From contig JAOVFP010000018.1 of the NCBI GenBank assembly GCA_025738555.1, forward strand, positions 930,001 to 994,000: a DNA stretch of 64,000 nt, in the 5' to 3' direction. A model generated the notes under the pieces. The model was not told the DNA's origin. It worked only from the letters and a program-made list of their open reading frames with translations, and made no database searches. The translations under genes and the position numbers were made by a program. The DNA is from Cyathus striatus. Taxonomy: Eukaryota; Basidiomycota; Agaricomycetes; Agaricales; Nidulariaceae. Below are positions 1 to 12,100 of the stretch, in pieces. Within the stretch, counting starts at the first letter, position 1; each line of letters begins with the position of its first letter.

Positions 1-734
1 GCGAAAATCCAAAGGAAAGGTGCCAGAACTTTTTGCATAACTCTTTGAAAAACAGCAGGACCATTATAATACCCAAATGGCATCCACATAAATTGAAACA
101 GGCCTCGATGGGTACGAAAAGCTAGCTTTTCCTTGTCTTTTTCTGCTATGCTAAGTTATGTAAATCCAGAAAGTGCATCTAATGTTGATAGATACTGACT
201 CCCAGATAATGACTGAAGAATATCTTCTTGTCATGGTAAGGGGAATTCATCAGGTATTACCATTTCATTTAGTTTTCTCATGTCTGTAACCATACATGGT
301 TTCGTATTTCAGTAGATGATAAAGACTGGTGCAGCCCATGGACTTACAGAAGGTTCTATCACTCCTAATTCTAACCACACATCCATTTACTTATCAATTA
401 CTTCTCATTTGGCAGGTGACTGAGGGAATGGCGGTACCAAAACAGGTTGTGAACCACATTTCAGAGGAATTTCAACTTGAGCTTCATACTTTCCTAGCCT
501 TCCATCAAGTCTGAATGCATCCTTATGTTGTGGTAAAATTGTGTGTAGCTTGTTCTTCTGATCATCTGTAAGATTCTCATTGATATCAAGCTTGTTAATA
601 AAGTTCTCTTCTCTAACAGGTGCTTCTGGCATTTCTGCTGTTTTAGGACCACCATCTAAAGGAACTTCTGGTATGATGTCACTTAAATTCTTGTTCTCAT
701 TTTTTACTTCACTTCTCACTGTCCCAGTTCCCAA
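1..734 (-). pseudogene. Ty3/gypsy reverse transcriptase, decayed, truncated by window edge
   Basis: Read on the minus strand, this is the N-terminal half of a Ty3/gypsy reverse transcriptase. Visible landmarks in order are LTDDQKNKLHTILPQHKDAF, a segment with ELGVIEPSVSPWAAPV, the PCMVTDMRKLNEMV block, DEFPLP, the LSTLDALSGF motif (usually containing the first catalytic Asp) and FMWMPFGYYNGPAVFQRVMQ. Several stop codons lie inside otherwise well-conserved blocks (for example after SPAK and just before the PCMVTD block), so the copy cannot encode an enzyme. The YxDD box and the later RNase H and integrase domains would lie beyond the left edge. Family assignment is firm. Activity is excluded for this copy. 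Confidence 0.88.
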
Positions 735-1239
735 TTCTGTAACAAGATTTCATATAAAGGATTGAGTATTCGGAAAAGTTTGCAACATGTAACCCTGGTT
801 TTTCTTTCAATATCAAAGAGTCTGCAGACCCATATATATCTTCTATGTTTTTATTAGAACTTAACATTCATTCAACAAATAGTGTATCTTGCTCAGGGGG
901 GAAGTAGGCTTCTACTGGAACTAATTTTGAAGTGCCAGGTTTGATAATGACTTGCTCCATACTATGAACAGTATTTAGGTTTTCTTTACCTCTTCTCTTT
1001 TTATTCTGCTGTTGACAATGAGTTCATGCTTTGGAAATTCAATCAGCTATATCGCCATGAACTTCGATCTTGAAAGCATGTCCATTTTCATCTATGAAGG
1101 GTGATGATACTGAGTTTTGTACTTGTATTTTACGACCTGATTCTCCAAATAAAACATTTGTTTCCCCCTCCATTCACATGATTGACAGTGAATGCTGGTC
1201 TGCATAGTCATTACCAAGAATAAAATCAGTTGTCATGCC

Positions 1240-2098
1240 TTTTACAATGTATGCTTCGATTTCTAATTTGACTGGACCATCCTCTGTTTCAAATATTAGA
1301 CTTATCATGATGTATCCATGTTACTATTTTCTTTACTTTCTTTATTTACATCTGATTTCTTTACAATTCTTTGACTTGTTTGGTATCATCTTTGATACTA
1401 AACACAAAACTTCTTACTTACACGATTGTCATTCTCTTCTGACTCATCTTGAGTCATTTTACCTTACTTAGTCTAACTTTCCTTCTTCTTACTGCACTAC
1501 AGTAATGCACAGTCAATGTGTAGTATCTTGACTTATTTAGTTACATTCTTACTTATTATTAGTATGAACTTGTTTGTATTTAAACAGTAGTGACTTGGGC
1601 TGTAGAGCTCAAGCTTCAGCTTAAATCAAACTAGCTCTACTTTGATTCATTCACCTTGCTCATACTTAAGTCTAATCAACTTAAGAGCTCATGAATAGAG
1701 ACTTGAACTCGATAACTGATTAACTTGTTCTTTGAACTCGTAAATCACGTGACTATTGGACTTGTATGATAAACATCCCAACCAGAACTTTATTGTAACA
1801 ATCCAGTTATAATAGTGTTACCAGTAACTTGTATAGGCTTGATACACTGTCCTTGTTTGATTTTCAGGTTCTTTATGCATTTGTTTAGTGTATTTTCCGA
1901 AATTAGTGTTATGTCAGAACCTGAATCTAGTATAACATTGATAGGTTGGTCTCTTATTTCATCAATATATGCAGTGGCCTCAGTTGCTTTTGCTCCTAAA
2001 AATGCACATCCTGGAGGTCTAGCTTTGTGTGGTTTCAAGCTAAGTGTGTTATCTTCACTTATTACTGCATATGTGGTTCGTTCTACTTCCCTGAACAT
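1240..2098 (-). pseudogene. Ty3/gypsy aspartic protease domain split by a solo LTR
   Basis: The minus-strand translation gives PPGCAFLGAKATEATAYI followed by the retroviral-type protease active site LDSGSDITLIS (about 1940-1910). The C-terminal half of the fold (EIEAYIVKGMTTDFILGNDY) follows only after 482 bp of inserted sequence (1319-1800). The two halves join in frame when the insertion and one copy of its 5-bp TSD are removed. The domain lies between gag/zinc knuckle and RT, the usual gypsy order. It is a relic and cannot be expressed as one reading frame. Confidence 0.85.
1319..1800. mobile_element. Solo LTR inserted in the gypsy protease
   Basis: This 482-bp segment begins TGTTAC and ends GTAACA, the inverted termini of an LTR. 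It is flanked on both sides by the perfect 5-bp direct repeat ATCCA (1314-1318 and 1801-1805). No internal coding region is present, so it is a solo LTR left by LTR-LTR recombination. A TATTTAAA box near 1577 suggests plus-strand transcription, but the near-symmetric ends leave orientation uncertain. It differs in sequence from the LTR of the host element at 8146-8752. Confidence 0.88.
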
Positions 2099-2099
2099 A

Positions 2100-3221
2100 T
2101 TTCATCTAGATTTTCAATTTAATTGTGTAGAATTTTTGTTATCTTCACTCTGAGTTGTTGATTTCATACTTGGAGCAGAATTTTCTTGCAAATTTTCGAC
2201 CCAATCCTTACTTGTTATTTTATATGACTTTGAATTATAATCATGTTCTAATTGCTCCATGAATTTTCCCCAGGAAGTCCCCTCCAGTCCTGCATTGCTC
2301 ATCACATTTTCTGCTGTAGGGTGTTCAGCAGGGTGCTTGGCAGTGGTGTTCTGAAGGGGTTGATCAAAATCCTGTTCCGAAGAATTTGATTGCTGAGCTT
2401 CTTCATCATCTGAATCTAGATTATAATATAAGTCATCATAATTGGCTTGTGCTTGTAAGCCTTCAAGGTCAGTATCTGATTGAACTAAATTTGCTTGTAC
2501 TCGTTTCATTCCCTTATGAGCATACTTACAATCATAATCCCAATGTTTACCACTTCCACAATGCCTACAAGGTCATGCATTTTTAGATTCTGGTGTTCCA
2601 TTCTTCAATATAATGCTATTGTCTTTGGGAAACTGAGGATTAACTGTAGTTTTAGACCACCCAACTAGATTGGTTTTAGCAGATCTATAGTTAAATGGGT
2701 TGTGTGAATTTGATGAAATTGAGTGCTTTGGAATGTACAGAGCTGAGGGTGAAGAATAAGTATTATAAAATACATTATCCATTTTAAGTAAAGTATTCTC
2801 GTGATATTTAATATTAGCCTGAAATTTGTCAGCAGTCTCATAAATATGGGGTGTCAGAATAGGTATTCAGTGAGTAGGCATACCATCTACTATTTCATCT
2901 ATGATCTGTTGGTCTGAATAATCATATACTGATTTAATAAGATCTGTTTTATGGATATAGTACTCCATTTGTGTCTCCTTTGCATATCCAGGCTCTCAGT
3001 ACTTCAACTTATTTGCTTTAGTTTGTTGAGTTTCCATGTAATTTACCTTAGCCATCCAGCGTGTAAGTGTCTCAGTGTCACTGTTCTATTCAGGAATCAT
3101 ATCTACTTTGATTTTAACATCAAACTGAGCTGTAGCTGGTTTACTTTCTGGTTTGTTGTCTCTGCTGATTGAGCTTATACCAGTGTCAGAAGAATCTGGG
3201 TCATTCCCATCGAGTGGTGTT
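2100..3221 (-). pseudogene. Gypsy gag, C-terminal part with CCHC zinc knuckle
   Basis: This is the C-terminal portion of gag on the minus strand. A clear CCHC knuckle, CRHCGSGKHWDYDC (C-x2-C-x4-H-x4-C), is encoded at about 2568-2527. It is followed by an acidic linker rich in Asp, Glu and Ser that leads toward the protease at 2098. Upstream, at 3221, the reading is cut by the foldback element, and gag continues at 6697. Single stops occur just before the knuckle and before the protease. In this family the knuckle binds the element's RNA during particle assembly; this copy is a relic. Confidence 0.75.
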
Positions 3222-4048
3222 AGCCATTCTGATACTTTTTTGCCCTGAAAAAAAGATTGCCACAATACTTTTTCCAGGGCAAAATGATTGTGCTTTTTTG
3301 TATGGGGAATATTGAATAACAATCATATGCAATCATTTGCATATAATGACTGATTAGTGGGCTATATTGATACAACAGTCTCTGGACAATCAAAGACAAT
3401 CATTTGGGAATGTAAGAAGACAATCATTAACAATCATTTGTATATAATGACTGATTAATGGGCTATATTAATACAGTAGTTTTTGGACATTCAAATGCAA
3501 TCATTTGAGAATGTAGGGAGACAATCATTGGCAATCATTTGTATATATTAACTGTTTAATGGGCTATATTAATACAATAGTTTCTGGACATTCAACATGC
3601 TTTGCATTTGTCATGTACTTCATGTGCATCACATTTGTCACACATATTCCCGCGCCTCATATTTTTCCCACGCATCACATTTGTCACGTTATTCACGCGC
3701 GTCACGTTCGTCACACATATTCCCGCGCTTCGCATTTGTCACATACTTCCCATGTGTCACATTTGTCACATATATTCCCGCGCTTCGTGTTTGTCACATA
3801 CTTCCCGCGTGTCACATCTGTCACATATATTCCCGTGCTTCACATCCATCATATATTTCCTGCGCGTCACGTTCGTCACAGATATTCCCACGCATCACAT
3901 TTGTCACATTCTTCCCGCGCGTCACGTCTGTCACGCATATTCCCACACATCAATTCATCATACATTTCCCACACATCACATATGTGACAATTTTCACGCA
4001 TGTCACGTCTGTCACAATTCTCCCACACTACGCATATATCACACTTGT

Positions 4049-4287
4049 CACGCTTTAGCGCGTTTGTCACGCTTTAGCGCGTTTGTCACGCTTTAGCGCG
4101 TTTGTCACGCTTTAGCGCGTTTGTCACGCTTTAGCGCGTTTGTCACGCTTTAGCGCGTTTGTCACGCTTTAGCGCGTTTGTCACGCTTTAGCGCGTTTGT
4201 CACGCTTTAGCGCGTTTGTCACGCTTTAGCGCGTTTGTCACGCTTTAGCGCGTTTGTCACGCTTTAGCGCATTTGTCACGCTTTAGC
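4049..4287. repeat. 19-bp tandem repeat, left arm, about 12 copies
   Basis: The unit CACGCTTTAGCGCGTTTGT repeats essentially without change about 12 times, with a decayed last unit. It is CpG-dense in an otherwise AT-rich neighbourhood. Its mirror array in the right arm has only about 6 units, so copy number has changed since the arms were duplicated. Confidence 0.95.
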
Positions 4288-5754
4288 CACTTTTCACATA
4301 TGTTACATATAAATGCATTATGTGTTTTTCATGCATGTCACATTTTTGAAGTGCATTGCAACTTTTTCACAAATATCATGCTTTCCAATCACATCAGATT
4401 TTCTGTCTCTACTGTTAATCAAGTTGTCATGAGAGTGGAGTAAGTATTTAACAGTATAGAGTGAATTATACATGCAGAGGAAACAATATGTACTTGTAGA
4501 ATTGGAGATTGTAACATGGAAAATAACAATTAGAAAGTTACAGAAGTGTGGTGGTAATAAGAAACTAGAATGAAAAATGTAATGTGTATATGTAGTTGAA
4601 GTCTTACTCCCACTGACAGAGCATGAGAATTTGGAAATGGAATGATATAATGTTTAATAATCAGAACTAGAGGTGTAATTAAATAACAAAGTAAAAACTA
4701 TAATGGTTAGTCTGGATATGAGAGATGATGAGATCATTATGATAGAAATGAATATTTTGGTAATATTTAACAACTGAACAGAAAAGGACATATACTGAAA
4801 GAATAACATATAAATAACAAATCTGAAAGAATGGTGAGTATATGTGATTCCACATCACATTAAACTTACATGTCTCAGTTATTAAATGATTATGATTCTT
4901 GCATTAACCATTGGTTATTCTTATATCTTCAACACACATTATTAAGTCACATATATGCTTACTCTATATTATTACATGACACTTCTACACTGTCATGTGT
5001 TACACATCTCTGATTTATGTTATATAATTCTTTTAGTATTAGTATCCATTCATACATATGAAACCCCATCCTGTACTTCTCTTCACTTTCTTGCTCAGTG
5101 GTCATTACTTGCTTTTCTATTCTTTAGTTTGGTGTCAACCACATCATCACCTTCTTTTCTTCTTGTTCTCTTTTCAGAAAGACTACTTTGTCTTTTCTTC
5201 TTTCTTGCCTAAGAACAACTTACTACCATTTTTCTAAAGTCATATGCAGTATTGTCATACAGGGTCTGAATCAATGACTGACTTGTCAATAGAAGAGGCT
5301 GAATTACATTGCTAAGTAATGAGATATGGGTTTAATGTGGCATCACTAAGTGCTCTAATTCCTTGGATATGAAAGGTACAGAACATATTTCATTATAAAC
5401 CTGTTGGAACCCCATCAACATGTCACAATCATGATACACATGCAAGCATGATGTGCTTGAAATGTATTATGCATCTCAAAGATGTAACATCAGTAACACT
5501 TACGATGTGTGTGAAAGCATGATGAAAGTCTCAAAGACATGATGAATATGATGCATGTGCAAATCATAAGAAACAGATGTGACTTATGTGACAAGCATGA
5601 CTTATGTGATGCGTGATGTGCATACAAAGTATGACAAATGCATTGTGACAAGCATGAAAAGCGTGACAAATAGATGTGAGATGTGTGACATGCATAAGAG
5701 TGTAACACTCATAAAGAATGTGACAAACGTGACGCGTGACGCGCATGAAAGTAT
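4288..5754. other. AT-rich spacer of the foldback element
   Basis: No gene is recognisable between the inverted arms. The sequence is AT-rich, with short low-complexity patches. A stretch near 5480-5750 holds degraded copies of the arm's TGTGAC/GTCACA-type motif. Short frames (for example 4955-5212) have no recognisable domain and are biased toward Leu, Phe and Ser by composition. Confidence 0.6.
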
Positions 5755-5872
5755 GACAAACGCGCTAAAGCGTGACAAACGCGCTAAAGCGTGACAAACG
5801 CGCTAAAGCGTGACAAACGCGCTAAAGCGTGACAAACGCGCTAAAGCGTGACAAACGCGCTAAAGCGTGACA
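5755..5872. repeat. 19-bp tandem repeat, right arm, about 6 copies
   Basis: This is the reverse complement of the left-arm unit (GACAAACGCGCTAAAGCGT), present about six times. Flanking arm sequence continues to match the left arm on the outer side. The unequal number (about 12 against 6) fits slippage or unequal exchange within one arm. Confidence 0.95.
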
Positions 5873-6696
5873 AGTGTGATATATGCGTAGTGTGGGAGAA
5901 TTGTGACAGACGTGACATGCGTGAAAATTGTCACATATGTGATGTGTGGGAAATGTATGATGAATTGATGTGTGGGAATATGCGTGACAGACGTGACGCG
6001 CGGGAAGAATGTGACAAATGTGATGCGTGGGAATATCTGTGACGAACGTGACGCGCAGGAAATATATGATGGATGTGAAGCACGGGAATATATGTGACAG
6101 ATGTGACACGCGGGAAGTATGTGACAAACACGAAGCGCGGGAATATATGTGACAAATGTGACACATGGGAAGTATGTGACAAATGCGAAGCGCGGGAATA
6201 TGTGTGACGAACGTGACGCGCGTGAATAACGTGACAAATGTGATGCGTGGGAAAAATATGAGGCGCGGGAATATGTGTGACAAATGTGATGCACATGAAG
6301 TACATGACAAATGCAAAGCATGTTGAATGTCCAGAAACTATTGTATTAATATAGCCCATTAAACAGTTAATATATACAAATGATTGCCAATGATTGTCTC
6401 CCTACATTCTCAAATGATTGCATTTGAATGTCCAAAAACTACTGTATTAATATAGCCCATTAATCAGTCATTATATACAAATGATTGTTAATGATTGTCT
6501 TCTTACATTCCCAAATGATTGTCTTTGATTGTCCAGAGACTGTTGTATCAATATAGCCCACTAATCAGTCATTATATGCAAATGATTGCATATGATTGTT
6601 ATTCAATATTCCCCATACAAAAAAGCACAATCATTTTGCCCTGGAAAAAGTATTGTGGCAATCTTTTTTTCAGGGCAAAAAAGTATCAGAATGGCT

Positions 6697-8055
6697 GACA
6701 CTTATGTCCCATCATCCCTATTTGATGATCTTCGAGGTATTGAATCTTGCCAATTGATAGTAGGTTCATTGTCATCAGGGTCATCCCCTCCATGATCTGG
6801 GTCACCTGAGCCAGATACAACAACTTGTTGTTTATTAGAAAATAACTCTTGCAATTTGGGAGCTGTAGAATAGGTAGTGGGATGCCTGTATGTCGATATT
6901 CCTACACTATTTCCTGCATTAGCTCTCATGCAGCTATCCTGAATTCATCAGGCATGTGTTGAGATACTATTATTCTGGTTGGCACTTAAGCTAGGCCATT
7001 TGAATGGATTAGTGTTTGTGTCCTGCATGTGTGGCAGTGCATTGCACTGGAAATCTCTTGGTCTTGTATCTGGACTGTGAACATAAGTTGGCCTTGCCAT
7101 GTAGGCACTAATAGGTGGAGGTGCAAGAACATGTTTAGTTAATTTAGGTGTGACAACTTCGGTCTTCAGTCTTGGAGAATTGTGTGGAGGTGTTCCTTGA
7201 GGCACAATCGAAACATTAGGTTTTCTGAAGTCATAATAATCAGCAAGGTGTGCCAGAAATGCATCTACTTTGAACCTGTAGCAAGCTGAAAGGATTTCAA
7301 ATTCATTTCTTTCCCAAACAATAGTTGTTTCCCCATCTTTTCCCCATGCTGGGTAATTTGGAATTTGAGCACTAGCAAAGCTGAGAGATTCCTCCACTAA
7401 ATTTCGCCTCTTCTGTAACTCTTTGTTTAAAGTCTGAATCCATTTCTGATCAACAAAGTATCCTGTAATATTATTTGCAAAATGAATTTGGACAACAGAT
7501 GTTAGAGTTTCATGTGTTAATTTTATTTCGGTACTGAATATAATTTCCTCTGTTCTAGATAGCTGTTAGATTGTCAGTTGGTTGACTTCTTAAAACATCA
7601 GGAGGTCGCAAGGCAGGTAAATCCACTTGTATGTTTTCTATGGCCAGACCTTCAGGTATCTCATGCATTATTTCCTCAACAGACCCAATTGGTTCACCAA
7701 ACTTGATGAGTTCTGGGATGGACAGGATATCTTCATTTAAATTCTCTTTTTCGAGATCTACTACATTGCTTTCACCTGTGTGCTTGTCTCCATCTTCAGG
7801 ATTATCATCTCAATCTAATCCAAGAACAGGATCTCTCTTTGGTTTCTCTATTTGTCTCAGATCTTTGTCACTGGGGAATTCTCCCACCATGCCAGGCAGT
7901 GCAGTTACTTCATCATCCCTTGATGTTGATGGCTGCATAGGAGTGGAATCAAATGCTTGCATCCTTGCAAGTTCCTCTGCTGCTTCTCTTGCATGTTGCA
8001 CGGTGTGTGTTTCTCATTCTGTAGCTTTACCTTTGTTTTTACCTTTAGGGGACAT
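6697..8055 (-). pseudogene. Gypsy gag, N-terminal part
   Basis: Gag begins with a plausible ATG at 8055 on the minus strand, about 90 bp inside the LTR/primer-binding site. It reads through a helical, Ala- and Glu-rich region (AREAAEELARMQAF), an acidic region and a segment ending near 6702. Several stop codons and frame changes interrupt it, including a TGA about 13 codons in, so it is dead. Downstream it is cut at 6696 by the foldback element and resumes at 3221. Identification rests on position (between LTR and zinc knuckle) plus composition, because gag itself is poorly conserved. Confidence 0.62.
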
Positions 8056-8145
8056 GTGTCAATCACCACATGTATGGAATTGATTTCGATTCAACTAGTT
8101 CAAATCTTACGCACTTGTAGTCTGATTTCCCAATGTGTCCACCAA

Positions 8146-8752
8146 TGTTATGGTTCATGAAGAACTATAATCATTGGTGTATTCCCTTGAATATAAATGT
8201 TAGTGTGTGCATTAGTGTATGGTTACTCACCTTTAATATAATGATTGAATCTGTTATTGAAGGGGTGTTGGGTAGGGTGAGCATTCATTTAGTTTAGTCT
8301 AGAGCGCATTAAGATTCCCTAAGTCAATGTGGTTTAACTGTGTTAACTGCTAGAGGAAAGGTCAGGTGATCTTTCCCTCAATAAGTGTTAGAGTGAGTCA
8401 GTAACATCTTATAGCAGTCTTATAGAATAAACAGAGCAGATCTGTGTTGATTTAGACTTAGTAGTCTCAATATGAAGGTTTGAAATATTGTTGGCAAAAA
8501 GGATGATATTTATGGTGAGTTTAATCAAGTATTTATACAAAATACCAAGTAGCCTTGTGTAATGTATCTAGATCATTCTTACCATTGCCAGGCATCCATA
8601 CGATTCATGCATATGCAGTATAATTCCAGTAATGCATAGAATAAGAAAAAAGTAGAGGCATAGGTGTAGTAGAGTAGTAGTATACTATACTAAGTGAGGG
8701 AGTGAGGGATACAAAGGCAAACATAAGTAATAGAGGATCATATGTCATAACA
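8146..8752 (-). mobile_element. 5' LTR of the minus-strand gypsy element
   Basis: Read on the minus strand, the 607-bp segment starts TGTTATG and ends CATAACA, a 7-bp terminal inverted repeat. It contains a TATAAATA box about halfway. One base after its end (8144-8129) is TGGTGGACACATTGGG, which has the form of a tRNA primer-binding site: it begins TGG and would pair with a tRNA 3' end in ...CCA. Gag, protease and RT follow in the right order and strand. The 3' LTR would lie left of the window, so the element's TSD cannot be checked. Confidence 0.78.
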
Positions 8753-9732
8753 ATATGCTAAAAACATATACTTAAAACAAGGGAGTAAAAACTATAAAAC
8801 AAATATAAAAAGATCAGGAGAAGTTATGTACATACATACCCAGATAAGGTGGAAACTCAAGTTGGCATATTATTTAATAGACTTGTTGAATGAAAGGCAC
8901 ATATATCTCTTGTCAGAAAATATATGATTGACAATGTTGGGAATCTAGAAATAGTTGACCATGTAAGTGTTTTAAAACATAAAGAGCACACTTACTGGGA
9001 TAATGAATGAAGCTACATGGGAGATGTCATATTCTGTATTGCCTACCTCTGGACCTCTATTCTCTTACTCTGCCTTTTCCCCTTGTTACTCCAGACTTTG
9101 ATTACATTCTTAATATTACATATTGATTACTGTACATAGATTACTCTCATTTCCTTTCTTCTGCCCTACTGAGCTATCCCCTTAGTATTGTAGTATACAT
9201 CTCATAGTGAGTCACTTATCATTCTTAAGTGTGCCACTATCAGTTTCACTTTACACCACCATACATGCTCACTTCTCTGATGTGTTTTATTATGTTTAAT
9301 TAGTTTTAGTCTTCATTCTATGTATGCCTACCCTGACCATACTTCTCCACTGGCCTTTACTTACTCTGAGTCTCTAGTATTTAAGTAGCACTCAATTTGT
9401 ACTTTAGTCTTTAGTTTCATATTGAACTACATCCTCACCCTTCAGTCTGACTTAAGTTACACCTCTCATCTTCTTGTCTCTAGTCTTCTCCAAAGGGCTT
9501 GCCCTTACTCCGAAATCCAGGACCAGGAATCCCAGGGGTGCAGCACATAAGCTGAAGCCAAAGTCCTACCCCCTGAGTTCTCTTTCTCCACTTTTGTCTC
9601 ATACTCACCCCTTGTTCCTCTGCAGTCACCCCCTCATACTCTGCTGCCAAGTCAGGCTAGGGGCATGGTTGTGACAGGAGATAATAACATATCAGCAGTG
9701 GATGTTGCCAGATGAATGCTCAGTAGAGGTCA
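8753..9732. other. Intergenic; possible decayed LTR, no gene seen
   Basis: I see no gene here. Read on the minus strand, 9675-8934 begins TGTCACAACC and ends CCCAACA with a TACTTAAATA box inside, which is LTR-like. However, no matching 5-bp TSD flanks it, so the call stays tentative. The short frame at 9474-9674 lacks any recognisable domain. Confidence 0.35.
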
Positions 9733-10079
9733 TTACACTGACCCACAGTCTCACTGGACTCCAGTGGGAGTCCAGTGGGAGTCCAGTGAGAGTATGAGAG
9801 TGTGGAGAGAGTTTAGTGAGAGTCTAGTGGGAGTATTGAGAGTCTGGAGAGTGTCTAGTGAGAATTTACTGAGAGTCAAGTGAGAAGTCCTACTAAATTA
9901 GTGAGACTCTCAGAGAGTCCAATGGGAATCTACTGAGAAAACCCATTGAACTCTCAGCACAAAAATTACATAATCAAGTGATTATTGAGTAATAAAATTA
10001 GTACTATTGGATTCACACATAGTCACACTTTTCTCATGTCATGTACATCACATTTTCTCATATATTATACATATCACAT

Positions 10080-10830
10080 AGTAATGAGTGTAATACTGTG
10101 TGCCAAGTGTAACACTGTGCTAAGTGTGATACTATGTGATGAGTGTGACACTGTGTGATGAGTGTGACATAGTATGTGGAGTGTGACACCATGTGCTGAG
10201 TGTGACACCATGTGCTGAGTGTGACACTATGTAATGATTGTGACACCATGTGCTGAGTGTAACACTGTGTGCTGAGTGTGACACTATATTCTGAGTGTGA
10301 CGCTGTGACGAGTGTGACACCATGTGATAAGTGTGATATAGTGTGTAGAGTGTGATGTTGTGTGTTACCATGTGGTGAGTGTGGTGAGTGTAACACTGTG
10401 TAATGAGTGTGAGGCTGTGTGTTAAGTGTGACACCATGTGGTAAGTGTGCTGGGTGTGATACCATGTGATGAGTGTGATACTTTGTGCAGAGTGTGACAC
10501 TGTGCTGAGTATGACACTATATGCCAAGTGCAACACTATGTAATGAGTGTGATACTTTGTGCTGAGTGTGACATCATGCTGAGTGTGATACTATGTAATG
10601 GGTGTAACACTGTGTGATAAGTGTGACATAGTGTGTGGAGTGTGATGCTGTGTGCTGAGTGTAACACCATGCAGAATGTGATACTGTGTGCTGAGTGTGA
10701 TACTGTGTGATGAGTGTGATACTGTGTGCTAAGTGTGACACCATGTGGCAAATATAATACTATGTGGAAAGTGTAATACCATGTGATAAGTGTGACACCA
10801 TGTGCTATGTGCACCACTGTGTGCTATGAG
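10080..10830. repeat. ~20-bp degenerate tandem array, left arm
   Basis: About 35 units are variations of GAGTGTGACACCATGTGCT. Units differ mostly by transitions. The same motif appears inverted at 11160-12100. Confidence 0.9.
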
Positions 10831-11159
10831 TAGTGTAACATTGTGTGCCAGACTCTACCTGGACTCAACCCAATTCTATCTGAACTTGACCTGTACTACG
10901 TAGCTAATTCAGTATCTGAACACCACCTGGACTCTATCTGGAGTCACTCTCAACATTCTGTAAAACTGTATGTTGAGTGATGAGTGTGACACTATATCTC
11001 AGGTGTGACTTGAGTATTGAGTAATGTAGTGATACATTGTATTGAGTGTCACTAAGTCACACACTAAATGTCACCCTACTGAATACACACTGTCACCAAG
11101 TTAATCAATACTCAAGCCATATCTAACACAGTTTCACACTCAATACACAGTATCACGCT

Positions 11160-12100
11160 CATCACATGGTGTTAAACTAAGCACATAGTGTCCCACTCAA
11201 CACAGTATCACACTCAGCACACTCACCAGATAGTGTCACACTCACCAGATGGCATCACACTTAGCACAGTGTCACACTCAGCACATGGTATCACACTTAG
11301 CACACAGTGTCACACTCATCACACTCAGCACATGGTATTACACTCAGCATGTTAGAAATCAAGCCCAGATAGTAGCAGACCAAGACACACAGAGATGAGT
11401 GATGAGATTACTCAGAGGTTATACCACAAGGTGGTGGTTAAAGGGAAAGAAAGGATAATATATTTTGTGTGTTGTTCAGGTTTATATACCTGACATACTG
11501 AATATACAATGATGTAATGATAATAGAAATGAATTATACTATAGAGTACTTTACTGTATTCTGATCGTTCTGATAATGATCAGCCAATCAGGCCAATGTG
11601 TTTGGCTTGTTTGGCAAGGGGTTCTGCTGCTTGGTCAGCAGAATCTTAACACAACACACAGTATCACACTCCACACACAGTATCACACTTCACACACTAT
11701 GTCACACTCATCACAGAGTGTCACACTCAGCACACAGTGTCACACTCCACACACTATGTCACACTCCACACACTATGTCACACTCATCACACAATGTCAC
11801 ACTCATCACACAGTGTCACACTCACCACACAGTGTCACACTCATCACACAGTGTTACACTCATCACATAGTGTCACACTCAGCATGATCTCACACTCAGC
11901 ACATGGTGTTACACTCAGCACACAGTATCACACTCCACACACAGTATCACACTCCACACACTATGTTACACTCATCACACTCAGCACATGGTGTCACACT
12001 CCACATACTATGTCACACTTATCACAGTGTCACACTCATTACATAATGTCACACTCACCACACAGTGTCACACCCAAACATGGTGTTACCATGTCACTCC
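11160..12100. repeat. ~20-bp degenerate tandem array, right arm
   Basis: Units follow CACACTCAGCACATGGTGT, the reverse complement of the left-arm unit. The array is split by the LTR-like insertion 11350-11651. The two pieces have the same unit and orientation. Confidence 0.9.
11350..11651. mobile_element. Small LTR-like insertion within the repeat array
   Basis: This 302-bp segment starts TGTTAG and ends CTTAACA, and it contains TTTATATACC as a possible TATA box. It interrupts an otherwise continuous tandem array. The flanking pentamers are CAGCA and CAACA, a 4/5 match, as expected for an ageing 5-bp TSD. No internal region is present, so it is best read as a solo LTR. Confidence 0.65.

Larger units (their letters stand above)
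3222..6696. mobile_element. Foldback-type non-autonomous element with ~1-kb inverted arms
   Basis: The sequence starting AGCCATTCTGATACTTTTTT at 3222 reappears as its reverse complement ending at 6696. The two arms stay almost base-for-base identical inward, through a block of AATGATTG motifs, a long degenerate CACATTTGTCACATA / TTCCCGCGCNTCAC array and a 19-bp tandem array. The arms enclose a ~1.46-kb AT-rich spacer with no convincing gene. The whole unit splits the gypsy gag. I see no clean TSD: the flanks are GTGGTGTT on the left and GACACTTA on the right. Long open frames of 140-165 codons in the arms are by-products of the repeat, occur in all three frames, and are not genes. It is likely mobilised in trans by an unknown transposase. 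Confidence 0.8.

Noticed and set aside
3559..4096. Open frames of 142-164 codons in the foldback arm (and mirror frames at 5822-6359)
   Set aside because: All three frames are open because the DNA is a TCACATTTGTCACATA-type repeat. The peptides are His/Ser/Arg/Thr-rich, with no domain, and the same appears on the mirrored arm.
4049..4287. CRISPR-like array of regular short repeats
   Set aside because: Units are contiguous with no unique spacers, in a eukaryotic context. It is a tandem repeat.
3211..6710. 8-bp TSD for the foldback element
   Set aside because: Left flank GTGGTGTT and right flank GACACTTA do not match in direct orientation, so no duplication can be claimed.
8934..9675. Another LTR between the gypsy LTR and the inverted-repeat element
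   Set aside because: LTR-like ends (TGTCACAACC...CCCAACA) but no flanking duplication, so it is not listed as a firm element.
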